Origin: Sciurus carolinensis
Taxonomy: Eukaryota; Chordata; Mammalia; Rodentia; Sciuridae
Direction of reading: 5' to 3'
Length of the DNA: 64,000 nt
Assembly (NCBI RefSeq): GCF_902686445.1
Contig: NC_062220.1
Location: 92,256,143-92,320,142, forward strand
In this document: piece after piece, positions 44,936 to 56,010 of the stretch
Layout of the letters: the number at the start of each line of letters is the position of its first letter
Numbering within the stretch: position 1 is the first letter of the stretch
Notes under the pieces: generated by a model
Database searches by the model: none
Told to the model about the DNA's origin: nothing
Seen by the model: the letters and a program-made list of their open reading frames with translations, nothing else
Position numbers and translations under genes: made by a program

Positions 44936-46665
44936 ATTCCTCTCCCTTTAGTGGTGGTGCAAAGGGCTGTGGGCAGAGGCCTGAGCATGAGCCCCAGCAG
45001 CTTCCTTCCCTCCTGCGAGTTCTGTGCGGGATTCCCACCCAGAAAGCTCACCAGGCTCACTTCAGGAAAGGGGTGCACAGGAGTTTGAGTGTTATAAAAT
45101 GACATGATGAAAACTATGTGAAAGGACCAAGTTCAAGGGAAGACATATCCCGGGAAAGGATTAGAATCTGGAAGTCATTGCCAAGCGTGAAAATCAGAGT
45201 TGAAATGACTCTCGAAAGTTCCTTAAACCACTCACCAGGCTCTGCGTAGAGCTTATTACAGTGATAAACTGGGATGCTGAGTGCTCTTCACAGACTCCTT
45301 TGGGAACTCTGCATGGTCCAAAGGTCCCTCCCTAGAACAGTACTGTGTAAATGGGTAGTTTCCTTGGGGCTTCGAGGAATCAAAGTCATGTCCTTAAACA
45401 AGAGCAATGGGGTGCAACAGGATGGCAAATTTTAGATGAATTAGAACCATTCCCTGCTGGGGGGCCTTTAGGCATTTCCCACCTTCAGATTTGGTTCAAG
45501 GATCAATAAGAAAGTGATTTAAATCAGTTTTTAGTATATGTGCTGCTGACGCGAGCACTTAAATCAGTTTTTAAAAGACCATATCAATACATTATTATGT
45601 GACATTGGGGCAATCATTTGTGGTCACTTTCAATTCTCGTTTGAGATCCATGGTGCTTAGCAGTGCTTGCTTGGGATCACAGCCATTCTGCCAAAGGGCC
45701 TGTTTGTTTTCACTCTGCTTACTTTTCTGACTCTAGTTTTCCTTCTGTCAGTACATGTAGAATTGAACAGGTTTAAGGCACTCTCCTCAAATCTTTGCTC
45801 TTTGACAACTCTTGCAGCCTGTCAAAACTACCACTTATCTAATTCAATGCCACAGACTTTTATTGAGGGTTCCTGGGTTCCAGGTTCTGTATCTGCAGCA
45901 ACCCTCACCCTCTGGGAATTTCCACACCTATAGCCTCTGTTAGAACTTTTCCACTTACCGGTTATGCCATCTCTGTACTTCAGCTGTTTTGGATCTGCGC
46001 CAGTCATTTACCTTTCAGGAATTACTCCCTGAGTTCCTTGTTTCTGTGACTGGCAGCAGTTTCTCCCTGTCAGATCTTCCCAACACCCCAACAATATCAC
46101 AGGAGTCTCCTCTCTGTCTCCAACGCTTGGAGAAACACCACATCCTGACTTTTGTAATCATTCTATTCCTTTTTCCTCCAAACTCTTTATGAGAGCTGCT
46201 TCTCAGTCTCTGGCCTCTTGTGTCTCTCCAGTTTCATTAGGACATGCATGTTTGTAATAATTTTCCTTAAAAGTTCCTGCACTGTTTCCAAGATAAATCT
46301 AAATGCAGCCTGCCACTACCTAAGGATATTGTGTAATCAGTTTCTTTGCTTTCATGGGATTCAGCAAGGATAATTTTCTTCAATCACACAGTTGGGTTTC
46401 TTACTGTGTCTTCATGCACCCTGGCATTTCTGATCCTGAACACTGTATGCTTATTGTAAAGATGGGTATTCTCTCCCCATTTAATCTATACACTTAATGA
46501 AGTTGCAAATGGGTTTATTTTTGTAACTTCTAAAATTTCTCTGAAAAAATAGTTGCACATTGAATAGCAAAATACATATTAAAAAGAAAAGAGCTGGAGG
46601 GGAAAAACACTAACAGATACTAAATTGTAAGTTAGATTCAAATTAACACAGAGAAACTGTATCAG
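44936..46665. other. Unassigned; direct repeat at 45519-45573
   Basis: No confident repeat family. TTAAATCAGTTTTTA occurs at 45519-45533 and again at 45559-45573. 45640-46350 is pyrimidine-rich and may hide a decayed L2. Confidence 0.35.
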
Positions 46666-46669
46666 AATA

Positions 46670-46795
46670 AATAGATAGGGAACAGACACTCCAAATGCAA
46701 GGATTGGTCTGTTTTAAGTATGTGAAAAAGACAGTGTTTAAAAAATGTAAAATGATGACTTTTCCAATAAGTGATGCTAGAATAATTTTTTAAAA
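46670..46795 (+). mobile_element. L1 ORF2 fragment
   Basis: 'cttttccaataagtgatgctagaataa' is the ORF2 stretch usually read 'cttcaataaatggtgctggg'. It is the 5' portion of an old L1 that resumes at 47396. Confidence 0.6.
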
Positions 46796-47195
46796 TTAAG
46801 TTTCAGCCTAGGTGCCCATATCAAATGAATGGGTAAGGAAAATAGGGTACATGTACACAATCGAGTATTCACCATAAAGAAGAATGAAATTCTGTCATTT
46901 GAAGCAAAATGGGTAGAACTGGAGGACATCTCATTAAGTGAAATAAACCAGTCCCCAAAAGATAAGTATTGCATATCCTTTCCCATATATAGAAACTTAA
47001 AGAGAAAAACAAATTTAAAAAGGGAACTGAAGGTAGAAAAAGGGTTAATAGGGGTTGGGGGTGAAGGTGATGTGAAATGTAGAAGGTAATGGGTAAATGG
47101 ACATGATCGATTTATTATATATATATATATTCAATATATTCACAAATATTTATGGAAATATCACAGTAAATCTCTTTAACATAGCATTAAAAACT
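46796..47195 (+). mobile_element. L1 3' end (ORF2 C-terminus plus 3' UTR)
   Basis: 'taggtgcccatatcaaatgaatgggtaaggaa', 'gggtagaactggaggacatctcattaagtg' and a short 3' UTR with an AT run (47115-47131) identify it. It falls between two parts of another L1. Confidence 0.75.
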
Positions 47196-47202
47196 AATTT
47201 CA

Positions 47203-47394
47203 TCTAGGTGTGTTGGTGTACTCCTGTAATCCCAGTGACTCGGCGGGTGGAGGCAGGAAAATCACAAGTTCGAGGCTAGCCTCAATAACTTAGCAAGACC
47301 CTGTTTCAATATATAAAAAAATAAAGTGATGGAGTAGAGTACTTAGTAACAGAGTAATCCTGGGCTGAATCCCCAGTGCCTACTTCCCCCAAAG
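47203..47394 (+). mobile_element. Dimeric B1-ID SINE, diverged
   Basis: 'ctcctgtaatcccagtgactcgg' marks the B1 half, and 'ctgggctgaatccccagtgcc' the ID half. Flanks 'aactaatttcat' and 'agttaattcttca' suggest a weak target duplication. Older than the other dimers. Confidence 0.85.
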
Positions 47395-47395
47395 T

Positions 47396-47870
47396 TAATT
47401 CTTCACTGCTTACTATACACTAAAACAAATCCCAGGAAGATAAAAAATTGAAAGAAACTGTCATTTCTTATTTATATAATCAGGGCATGTGGGAGGTCTT
47501 CTGAGACATAACCTTAAGCAAAAACCATAAAAAATTTGGATATGTAACTACATAAATATGAAATTATACATCAAAAGCTATCATAAACATAATTGGAAAG
47601 CAAATGGCCACGCTAAGAAAAGTATTTGTAACATATAAAACAAACAGGAGATTAATATCTTCAATATGTAAAGAACCATTGCAAGTATTCAGAAAAAAAT
47701 AAACACTACAATAGAAACAAGGGCCCAGGCTATAAATAGGCAATTCACAATAAAGAAATACCAAGGGTTAATAAAACGTGAAAATATGTTTAATCTGGCT
47801 TGTAAACAAAGAAATGCAGATTTAAATAAGTTACCTCTGAAGAGTAAGACTTACTCTCCTTTTTGCTTTA
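47396..47870 (+). mobile_element. Old L1 ORF2 fragment, continuation
   Basis: 'aaaccataaaaaatttgg', 'aaacaggagattaatatcttcaatatgtaaagaacc' and 'ctataaataggcaattcacaataaagaaataccaa' match successive landmarks of L1 ORF2 upstream of its C-terminus. Confidence 0.75.
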
Positions 47871-48000
47871 TAAACTTATGTACTCTTTGACAATTTTTAA
47901 AAAGGACATTCAAATTTTGAAAAATGAATAAAATGTAAAATGTGGTAAATCTATAAAGATGTTGCCCTTTAAAAAAATCTTACAAATTATCTTTCTCTTT

Positions 48001-48214
48001 TTCTTTCATTTTTTTGGTATTGGGAATTGAACACAGGGGTACTTTACCATTGAGCCACACACCCAGTCCTTTCTTGTAATTTTTATTTGGAGACAGTGTC
48101 TTGTTAAGTTACTGAAGTCTTTGCAAAATTATCCAGTCTGGCCTTGAACTTGCAATCCTCCTGCCTCAGCCTCCCAAGTCCCTAGAATCACAGGAGTGCA
48201 CCACTGAACTCAAC
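48001..48214 (-). mobile_element. Dimeric B1-ID SINE, antisense
   Basis: 'ggtattgggaattgaacacaggggtac', 'ttgagccacacacccagtcc', 'ggccttgaacttgcaatcctcctgcctcagcctcc' and 'caggagtgcaccactg' are in antisense order. Confidence 0.9.
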
Positions 48215-48499
48215 ATGAATGATCTTACAGGAATATATTTATTGGAACACCATCTGCTGATAAATATGTGGTTAAGAGAAAAAAAAAAAAGTCTACAGAT
48301 CAGAAGGCATGAAGTGATCCCATCTTGGAGAAAATACAGGAGGGAATAAAAAAAAAGGAGTAGACAAAAAAATCTAATTGCATAGGAAATAAAATGTTAA
48401 TAGGGATTGTCTCCAGGTATTGGAAATATGCATATTTTTCATTTTCTAATTTTTGCTTATTTTGTAATTTATAAAATCATGAGCTTGCATTGCCTTTAA

Positions 48500-48690
48500 A
48501 AAAACTTTTAAGTATAACATACATATGAAAAAATATGTTGCTTATAAGTGCCAGCTTGATATATAATCACAAAGTGAGCACATCTGTTGAATTAATTTCC
48601 TGATTTTAGCAAACTTCACAATCTGAACACACAAAGAACCTCTAAAATCATCAAGTGCTAGTGTTTTTGTTTGTTTGTTTTTGCTTAGCT
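48500..48690 (-). mobile_element. Old L1 3' region, antisense, upstream of LTR
   Basis: 'agccagcttgatatataatcacaaagtgagcacatctg'-like sequence (48550-48590) is the antisense 3' UTR of an old L1M. It resumes beyond the MLT1 LTR. Confidence 0.55.
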
Positions 48691-48699
48691 GGTTCTGCT

Positions 48700-49165
48700 T
48701 CAATTTCTCTCTTTCCTCTCACATTTTGAAAGGTTTAGAGGATAGTAAAGCTTTGTAGGTTTATGCAAATTGCATGGTAGAAATTTATTCTCTCAGGTTC
48801 TGGAGACCAGAAGTCAAATATTTAGATCTTGGCAGGGCTGCCATGCTTCTGGAGGTGCTATAGGAGAATTCTTCCTCGAACCTTCTAGTTCTGACAGCTT
48901 TGGTGTTCCTTGGCTTGTGGAAGCATAACTCCAGTATCTGTCTCCTTTCACACGTGGACTTTTACACTCTGTGTGTCCCTGTGTTTTTCCTTTCTGTCTC
49001 TTACAAGGACAACCATCTTTGGATTTAGAGCTCACCCAGGATGATTTCATCTTGAGATTCTTACCTTAATTATATCTGCATAAACCCTTATTTCAGACAA
49101 GGACACATTCTCTGGTTCTGGATAGACATATTTTGGGGGACACCATTCAGCCCTCCATATTGATA
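48700..49165 (-). mobile_element. MLT1-type MaLR LTR, antisense
   Basis: 'tctctcaggttctggagaccagaagtcaaa', 'cttggcagggctgccatgcttctgg', 'gttccttggcttgtgg' and 'gggggacaccattcagccc' follow the antisense LTR in order. It is inserted in an old L1. Confidence 0.8.
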
Positions 49166-49167
49166 TA

Positions 49168-49900
49168 AATACCAACCAGGTCAAGAAATAGAATGTTCTG
49201 ATGGCTCCTGTCAATCTCTATCCCTCTCCCATCTCTCTGGGTCATTTCTTTCCCTCCTAACACAATAGGTTGTTTTATCTGTTCTTAAATCTTATATAAA
49301 TAGAATCATATGTTGAAGTCTTGCAATCTGGCTTATTTTATTCAACATTGTATCTTTGAAATTTGCTCATGTTGTTGCATGTTTTGGATTTGTTCATGCA
49401 TATGAATAAAATATACATGATACACTTCATGGTGGGTAGTGCATCCAATCTACTGTTGATGGACATTTCAGTTGTTTCCAAAATGGGGTTATTATGAATA
49501 ATGTTCTTTTGAAAATTCTTGCATGTGTTATTTGGTGCACATATGTAAGCAGTTTTGTAAGATGTATACTTAAGATCAGAATTGCTTAGGAATAGAATCA
49601 TAGGTTATATGTATGTTCAGATTTAAGAGTTACTGCCAAACAGTTCTCCAAAGTGGCTATGTAAATCTGCAACCCCACTGTGATGTGTATGAAAATTCTG
49701 CTTCATATCCTCATCTTCATTTGATATTGTAAGCCTTTTATATTTTAGCCAATCTGGTGGATGTGTAGCAAGTATTTTGTGGGTTTGATTTACATTTTTC
49801 TGGTGACTAATGATAGTGAGCACTTTTGCATGTATTTGTGCATTACTTTTATATATGAGAGTGTAAGATTTTGTTCAGAAATTGCTCTTCTGTCTGGCAC
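49168..49900 (-). mobile_element. Old L1, antisense, 3' UTR into ORF2 end
   Basis: 'accaggtcaagaaatagaatg' leads into 'tactgttgatggacatttcagttgtttcc', 'gttattatgaataatg', 'cagttctccaaagtggctatg' and 'tttctggtgactaatgatagtgagcac', all standard antisense L1 landmarks. Confidence 0.85.
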
Positions 49901-50299
49901 ATTTCTGTTGAGTCATTTGGGAGAGCTCACATTCAGATGCTATTTCAAAAGCAAACTGGTAAGAGAAGGCATACTTCAATCTGGAAGATATATCCCTTTT
50001 TCTTCTTTGCCTCCTTTCCAGTCTTTTTCTTTTGTTCAATTGAAAAGAAATAGTCTCCAATATCACGAAAGCCTAAGGGAGGCATAGTGCCTATGTGGGG
50101 CTGGATGTTTTTCTTTACCCATTACTTGTTCCCCTGAATTTCTGGCAGAAATAGAGATATTCCACTTTTTCTGCACCAGAATGTGATGAATCATAGCAGT
50201 TACAAAGAATTTGCCTTGTTACAGAGGATAAGTGTGCTACAGATGACCCAAATCTGGGAACGATGGTATGTTGGATGACAGCTTTGAGACAAACAATCA

Positions 50300-50395
50300 T
50301 GGTTGCTAGTATTTATTGCATGCTTACTGTGCCAGGCACTGGGCTAAGAACATTGCAGATATGATTAATGTACTCCTCACAACAGCCCCCTGGAG
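50300..50395 (-). mobile_element. MIR SINE, first part
   Basis: 'gctagtatttattgcatgcttactgtgccaggcactgggctaag' is the antisense MIR end. The rest of the element is at 50705-50850. Confidence 0.8.
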
Positions 50396-50704
50396 GCAGT
50401 GATGGGAAATTACAAAGCAATGGAATGAGCAGGAGCAGATTGTAGTTTTAGGCACTTGACTTGCTTTCTTTTAATGCTGTGCTGTGCCTAAGAAGAGCAA
50501 GTTCCAGATAGTCTGGAGCCCTTTAACTTGGGTACCAGCTTGGACCCTCAGGTAGAGCAGACCTGAATGCAGCTGGCTTCAACCCTAAATCACCAGAATT
50601 ACAGTTAATCTGCAGAGTGTAAAAATAAATGTGTATTGCTGTCAGCTATTGAACTGTTGAGAATGTTTGCTATTACTCAACAGAAACTGAATAATAGAGC
50701 AGTA
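50396..50704. mobile_element. Insert splitting a MIR, LTR-like
   Basis: About 310 bp sits between two halves of one MIR. Its 3' part ('tgtaaaaataaatgtgtattgctgtcagc' then 'gaaactgaataatag') resembles the end of a MaLR or related LTR in sense. Family not identified. Confidence 0.4.
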
Positions 50705-50850
50705 CTCTTTTACACCCATTTCCTCAATGAGTAAATTTAGGCTTGGAGAAATTAAACAATGCCCCACAATCACACAGTAAGGGAAAGAGCCAGGATTGGA
50801 GCCAGGACTGTCTTATTCCTGAGTCCCTGCTTTTTACTGCTACACTCTAT
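50705..50850 (-). mobile_element. MIR SINE, second part
   Basis: 'cacccatttcctcaatgagtaaatttaggcttggagaa', 'cacaatcacacagtaaggg' and 'agccaggattggagccagg' complete the MIR begun at 50300. Confidence 0.8.
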
Positions 50851-51506
50851 CCCCTTTCAAATTACAACAGGCTGGGGCAATGGGCCAAAAGCAATAGGAT
50901 GGAGTTTAATTGGAACGAATACACAGCCCCACATTCAGTTAAAACAACAACAACAAAAATAATAGTAGCTTGGACCCAGCAGGGCCTGAGCAAGGAGGTC
51001 TTTGGTTGCAGGCCCCACGGTATAACTTGAGACTTCAAGCTCAACTGAGGGAGAAAGGTGGCTCAGGACTGTGCACTGCCTGGAAAAAAGAGCATGCCTG
51101 TTGTTCCTGTTCCAGCTTGTTGGAGGACACGGGGGTGTGACATGGGTTGGTAGGTAACCCATTTAAGAGGCATGTTGACAAACTCATCCACATCCAGAGG
51201 AGAGTGAAAAAGATGCTGTGAAAACCCCTAGGGGCTGGAAAGAGAATGAACTTAAGTATTTAACCTGAGGAAGAGAAGGCTCCAGAGCGAGTTAATTGCT
51301 GTCTTAGAGCATCCAAGGGGTTCCCAGGGCTCCCAGGAGCCCAACTTACCCCACCACTCACCTGGACTACTGCCATTGCCTGCAGGGCCCCATTCTGTCC
51401 AGGGGATGCAGTCACAGGCGATCTTTTCAAAACACAAAGATGGATTTGTCCTGGCCCCACCCCCTTGTCCTCTTACCAAATACCCCCATGAAGGTACATA
51501 TTCACA
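50851..51506. other. Unassigned non-coding DNA
   Basis: No repeat recognised. Confidence 0.35.
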
Positions 51507-51557
51507 GTCACAGACACACATCACACATACACACACACACAAACACACACACACACC
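51507..51557. repeat. (CA)n simple repeat
   Basis: CA-rich tract with interruptions. The cysteine- and valine-rich minus-strand frame across it is an artefact of the repeat. Confidence 0.9.
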
Positions 51558-51729
51558 ATCTTACAAATATAGTTTCTCCAGAACACAAAGGAAAAGTCAA
51601 GTGCTAATGTTTTGTGGGAGGTTTGAAACAAAGAGCCAGAGAGAAGAAAAGTAGGTTATGGGAGCAAATAGGAAGTGATGGTAGATAAGTTTCTACGAGG
51701 AGGAGTAGATGGTGGGTCAGTCCCTCCCA

Positions 51730-52030
51730 CATCTCCAGACAGGATATAAAGAACTACTAGGCCTCTGGCATTCCACTAGAGGAAGGAAGAGTTGGGTAGA
51801 AGAGCATGTTTTTTGGGGTGCATCTGGGTACCCAGGGGATGCGGGAGCCCATGCAGGGGCCTGACATGCTTGCTGGGTGGCCTAGACAGTGGTGGTGCTG
51901 GAGGTGAAGGGGTGGCCCCTGTGGCTGTGTCATCCAGGGCAGTCCATGAACAAGCAACCAGTGGTCTCCCCGGGAGAGGGTGGACACAGACAGAACCTGA
52001 GGAGGGACAGGTATTGATGTATTGATTGGG
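51730..52030. other. GC-richer block upstream of the (TC)n tract
   Basis: A TATA-like 'ggatataaagaac' lies near 51743. G-rich sequence follows with open frames on both strands. I recognise neither a gene nor a repeat. Confidence 0.35.
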
Positions 52031-52034
<4 letters not shown>

Positions 52035-52098
<64 letters not shown>

Positions 52099-52102
52099 TC
52101 TC
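52035..52102. repeat. (TC)n microsatellite, about 68 bp
   Basis: Uninterrupted TC from 52035 to 52094, then one broken unit and a few more. A pure polypyrimidine/polypurine tract. The Arg-Glu repeat protein read on the minus strand is spurious. Confidence 0.97.
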
Positions 52103-52380
52103 ATTCCTCTCATATTTAGAATAAGGAAAGATCCTTTGCCGGGTTCCTGCCCACTTACCTGGAGTCACATTGGCTCTTTTGGTTCCTGGGGTGCATACTG
52201 ATCCTCCTTGTCAGGAGCTTCCCTCTGGAATGCCTTCGTTCCCTATCCCCTCTCTGGTATTCACCCCTATTCCTCTTTCGGCTCTCAGCTTGCAATTACT
52301 TCCTCTGAGGAGTATTTCTAGCTAACTCCTTCCCTCCCTGCTCCCCTGCAGCCTTGGTCGTGGGGCACAGAGCATGGGGT
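52103..52380. other. Unassigned non-coding DNA
   Basis: Pyrimidine-rich. Nothing recognised. Confidence 0.35.
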
Positions 52381-52750
52381 TGGGCTCTTTGTCTCATGAA
52401 TTTTAAGAATAAAATCCACAGACACAACAGTGGGAGCAAAAAACGGGTTTTACTAGAGTAATAGAAAGAAAGCAGAGCTCCCAAAGATGGAAGGGTCCCA
52501 AGAGAGGCATACCAAAGAGTGGCTATTGCCTCAGGGTTTATACAGATCTACAGGTCTGAGGAAGTCAATCCCTGCCCAGTCCTGGATAAGACACTCAGGG
52601 TCCACAAGGCATTCATGCAGTCATTAGTTCAAAGTATCAATCAGGTATTTTTCCTTCTTTGGAGAGGTATGGACCCCAGTCATGTAGGTCTTGATTTAAA
52701 AATAGCTTTTTTGTAAGTTTTTCAGCAAATATCTGCAGCTGCTATTTGTA
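52381..52750 (-). mobile_element. Probable ERV LTR, antisense, with TATA box
   Basis: On the minus strand a TATA box (ctgtataaaccc, about 52534-52545) is followed by an R/U5-like stretch rich in 'ctttctttctattactctag' and 'ccactgttgtgtctgtgg'. The boundaries are estimates and no poly(A) hexamer is exact. Confidence 0.55.
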
Positions 52751-52754
52751 CTCC

Positions 52755-53030
52755 ACTGGCCAGGAAACTACCCTATCCGCTCAACCTTATCTCTTCTGCC
52801 TCCTGACTTCAGTGGCTCCATGCCATAGAACTATCTTCTTTCTCCTTCAGAGTGCTTAGCCTACACCTATCAGTAATGGCTGACGAATGTCTGTCTCCCC
52901 GGTTAGACTATCAACTCCACAAGGGCAGGGAACATGTCTCTGTTCTGCAGTTTTCCATTGTACTCCAAATTTCTGCCCAATGCCTGACACCAGAGTAGAT
53001 ACTCATGAAACACATAGTTGTAACACGGAA
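52755..53030 (+). mobile_element. LINE2 (L2) 3' UTR
   Basis: 'atcaactccacaagggcagggaacatgtctctg', 'gcccaatgcctgacaccagagtagatactc' are the terminal L2 landmarks in sense. Confidence 0.8.
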
Positions 53031-54149
53031 AGGAATTACATAGATATTATGTGACAGATGAAAATCAGTTTATACATTATAGTTATCCCAAAGGGGGCAT
53101 GGGAAGTCTTAGATGGGTTTAATTTCTCTGTTAGCAAAAATTTTCTAAAGAGATTCATACCTTAGATAAGGGTTGGAACCTGATGAACTCTGAAAATTAG
53201 CTCTGAAATTTGTGCCCTGAATACTCTGTATCTAGCCATGCCCGGGCATGGGACTTACCATGAGGCTCTCTGTTGGGGGACACAATCCTTCTCCTTCCTG
53301 CCTTTCCTATTAATGGAGCATTTGAGAATTCTAGTTTGAGATTCAGGAGTCCCGAACCTGTTGGTCTTTCTTGTTGGTCTCTCGCTTCTGGTGGGTCGAG
53401 TTGCAATCTCAAGAATGGGGCTAAATTTGCAATTGCTTCTATTTATTCTGCACACTTGAATTCAGAGAGGATGTGTAGGTGGGGAAACTCACAGAATATC
53501 AAATTCACTTGGGGTCGGATGTTGTGTGGAGACAGGGAGGAGGTGAGCAGGAGGCAAGAGGGACAGAACAAGGCAATGTGTCCTTAGCTAACAAAATTTG
53601 AGCAGTACCTGCAACTTCTCAACAGCTGGATCTCAGGTATCACAAGGATGAACACAGATAGTGTTGCATAGCACACTTCCTCTTTAATGTGTTGGCTCCA
53701 GCCACTCAGCATGTGCAAAAAACAAGAGTCCCCCAGGCCGGCCTGTGGAGCAGTGTATCTCTTTAAGAGTTTATTATTTTTGCAAAGTTCTAATGTTCTC
53801 TGCCTAGGGTTTGCCCTGGTGAGTGCTTGTTAATGCAGTTTCATTGTTGCCTAGGGAAAAAGAACCCCAGTGACCTACTGTAATAACTGCTTTAATGTGG
53901 GGCCTCTGCTTTGGGTCTGCATAGTATCCTTTAACAAATGAGCAAAAGTGGCCAAACTTATATTGGCAACGTTGCCAGAGGTTTATGATAAAATCTCCAG
54001 TCACTGCCAGGGACAGTGTGAACCCTGTCAGTCTGAGGATTAACTTTTCTGTAGTAAAAGCTAAGACTTTTTCTTTCTTTTTTTTTTTAGATCTCACAGA
54101 TGCTGGGCACTGTGGGGCTGGAGGGTCAGAGTGAGGATGGGGGAGATGC
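53031..54149. other. Unassigned; possible LTR at 53225-53600
   Basis: 'ggtctttcttgttggtctctcgcttctgg' and nearby sequence look LTR-like but cannot be placed. The remainder is featureless. Confidence 0.3.
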
Positions 54150-54315
54150 CTTCAGAGGCATGATTTCAGGGAGTCTTCATAATGTGTCTCTAAGGTGGGT
54201 GTTATTTTTCCTACTTTACCATTGAGGGTATGGAGTCTCAAATTATTTTGGTGTCATGGCCAAGGTCACACTGGGGACAAATGCTGGGGTTCAGATTTTA
54301 CCCCAAAACCATTAT
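54150..54315 (-). mobile_element. MIR SINE
   Basis: 'ctactttaccattgagggtatggagtctc' and 'ggccaaggtcacactggg' are antisense MIR landmarks. Confidence 0.65.
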
Positions 54316-55182
54316 CTGCCCTGCACCAGGTTGTCCCTAACATAACTTGAGCATGTCAAGTCAGGTGGCCCCACCTGAGGTTGGTTACTTATCACCCATT
54401 GATCCACAGGAACTGAGGCTCTTTCCCTTCTGTATCCACCATCTTGTGAAGAGAGTGGATTAGAGCTTTTGGCTGGACATTCTCTCTCTTTCCTGTGTAG
54501 CACATAGAAGGTGTTGACAAATGTTGGAATAATTAGGAAACTTTGAACCAATCATCGTTATGTTTGTTTAGCTTCCTCTTGTCTTATATTCCCATTCCAA
54601 TAAGGAAGTAGAAATGTTCCTTTGTCTGGCAGATTTCAACATGCACTTCAATGGGTTGTTGTAAAGAAAAACTAATGATGAAATGTACAGATGATCATAC
54701 TTTCATCTGTCAACTCACTACATTACATAAAAATTAAGATCTGGAAAATTCAGGAAGTTGAAACATACATGTATAGATAAAATACACATGTTAGTTTTGA
54801 GTAACACATTGGGTCTGAGTTTCCTGCTGGTTAAAGCAAAAACAGAAAGAAGATCAGGTACACGATATCAATTTGCAGAAAGAAAAACTTACAGAAAATA
54901 TAATTTCTCCAGGGAGACAGAGATTTCCTGAGTTCTTAGAAGGACAATGTCTCCCATTAAATTCAAAACTACTATTATGGTGGCTTTAGTATTATTACAG
55001 CAAATTATCAAAGTGCAGTCCACTGAAAGGAACTCTGCAGAAACACTCAAAGATTGTGGTTCATTGGCATATGTTTCTGGAGCTCCAATGAATCCAGGAT
55101 AAAAATTTAAAATAAAAACATGGATGAAATGCATATCTTCTAATCACTCCTCTGTAGGTGACATTTTTACCAATGGAGCATT
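54316..55182. other. Unassigned non-coding DNA
   Basis: AT-rich from 54540 onward. No repeat recognised. Confidence 0.35.
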
Positions 55183-55645
55183 CTTATGGTTTGGATATGG
55201 TTTGTTCCCCAAAGGTTTACACGTAGGAAACTTATTCTCCAGTACAACAATGTGGGGGTGGTGGTATGACCTTTAAGATGTGGGACCTAGTGGTAAGGAA
55301 CTAGATCATTAGGGGGCATCACCCTCAGAAGGGATTAGCATAGTCCTCCTGGTACCCAGTTAGTTCCTGTGAGAGAAGGTGGCTATAAAAATGCAAGTCT
55401 GGTCCCTGTTCCTCTCTGGCTTTGTCTCTTCTTGTGAGTTCTTCCCCATATGCTCTGCCAGTATGATGCCACTGGCCATGGGCTCTTCATCAGACACCAA
55501 ACACATAGGGCTGCCCTATCTTGGGTGTTCAGCTACAAAACTGTGAGCAAAACAAAAACAAAAACAAAAACAAAAAACCTCTTTTCTTTATAAAGTACCC
55601 AGTCTCAGGTATTTTGCTATAGCAATGGAAAACAGACTAAGAACT
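55183..55645 (+). mobile_element. MaLR LTR
   Basis: 'atggtttggatatggtttgttccccaaagg' opens it. A TATA box (gctataaaaatgc, near 55384) and 'cctcttttctttataaagtacccagtctcaggtattttgctatagcaatgg' close to the end complete the layout. An AAAAC expansion (55548-55578) sits inside the 3' part. Confidence 0.85.
55548..55578. repeat. (AAAAC)n simple repeat
   Basis: About six AAAAC/AAAAAC units within the MaLR LTR, at the position where the LTR normally has its AATAAA-like A-rich stretch. Confidence 0.9.
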
Positions 55646-55665
55646 TGAATCAAAAATTGGCCAAG

Positions 55666-55762
55666 GGCTGGGGATATAACTCAGCTGGTAGAGTGTTTGC
55701 CTCGCATGCACAAGGCCCTGGGTTCAATCCCCAGCATCACAAAAAAAAAAAAAAAAAAAAAA
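55666..55762 (+). mobile_element. ID SINE
   Basis: A box 'taactcagctggtagagtg', B box 'ggttcaatcc', long A tail. Preceded by AAAAATTGGCCAAG (55652-55665) and followed by the same sequence at 55763-55776. Confidence 0.97.
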
Positions 55763-55776
55763 AAAAATTGGCCAAG

Positions 55777-56010
55777 ACAGGCATGGTGGCACATGTCTGT
55801 AATCCCAGAGACTTAGAAGGCTGAGGCAGGAGGATCACAGGTTTGAAGCCAACCTCAGCAATTTAGCAAGGCCCTAAGTAACTTCATGAGATCCTGTCTC
55901 AAAATAAAATATTAAAAAATGACTGGGGATGTGACTAAGTGGTTAAGTACCCCTGGGTTTGATCCCTAATACCAAAAAAAAAAAAAAAAAAAAAAAAAAG
56001 AAAAGAAGGA
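55777..56010 (+). mobile_element. Dimeric B1-ID SINE
   Basis: 'aggcatggtggcacatgtctgtaatcccag', 'gaggcaggaggatcac' then 'gactggggatgtgactaagtgg' and 'gtttgatccctaatacc', with a long A tail. After the tail the flank AAAACTTGGCCAAG (56014-56027) is a third copy of the duplication seen around the preceding ID. Confidence 0.95.

Noticed and set aside
46829..47089. 86-codon frame as a small gene
   Set aside because: It is the remnant ORF2 C-terminus and 3' UTR of an L1 element.
51757..52168. Arg/Glu repeat proteins on the minus strand
   Set aside because: They are translations of the (TC)n microsatellite.
52381..53600. Complete endogenous provirus
   Set aside because: No gag, pol or env similarity was seen between the LTR-like segments. 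At most solo or partial LTRs are present.
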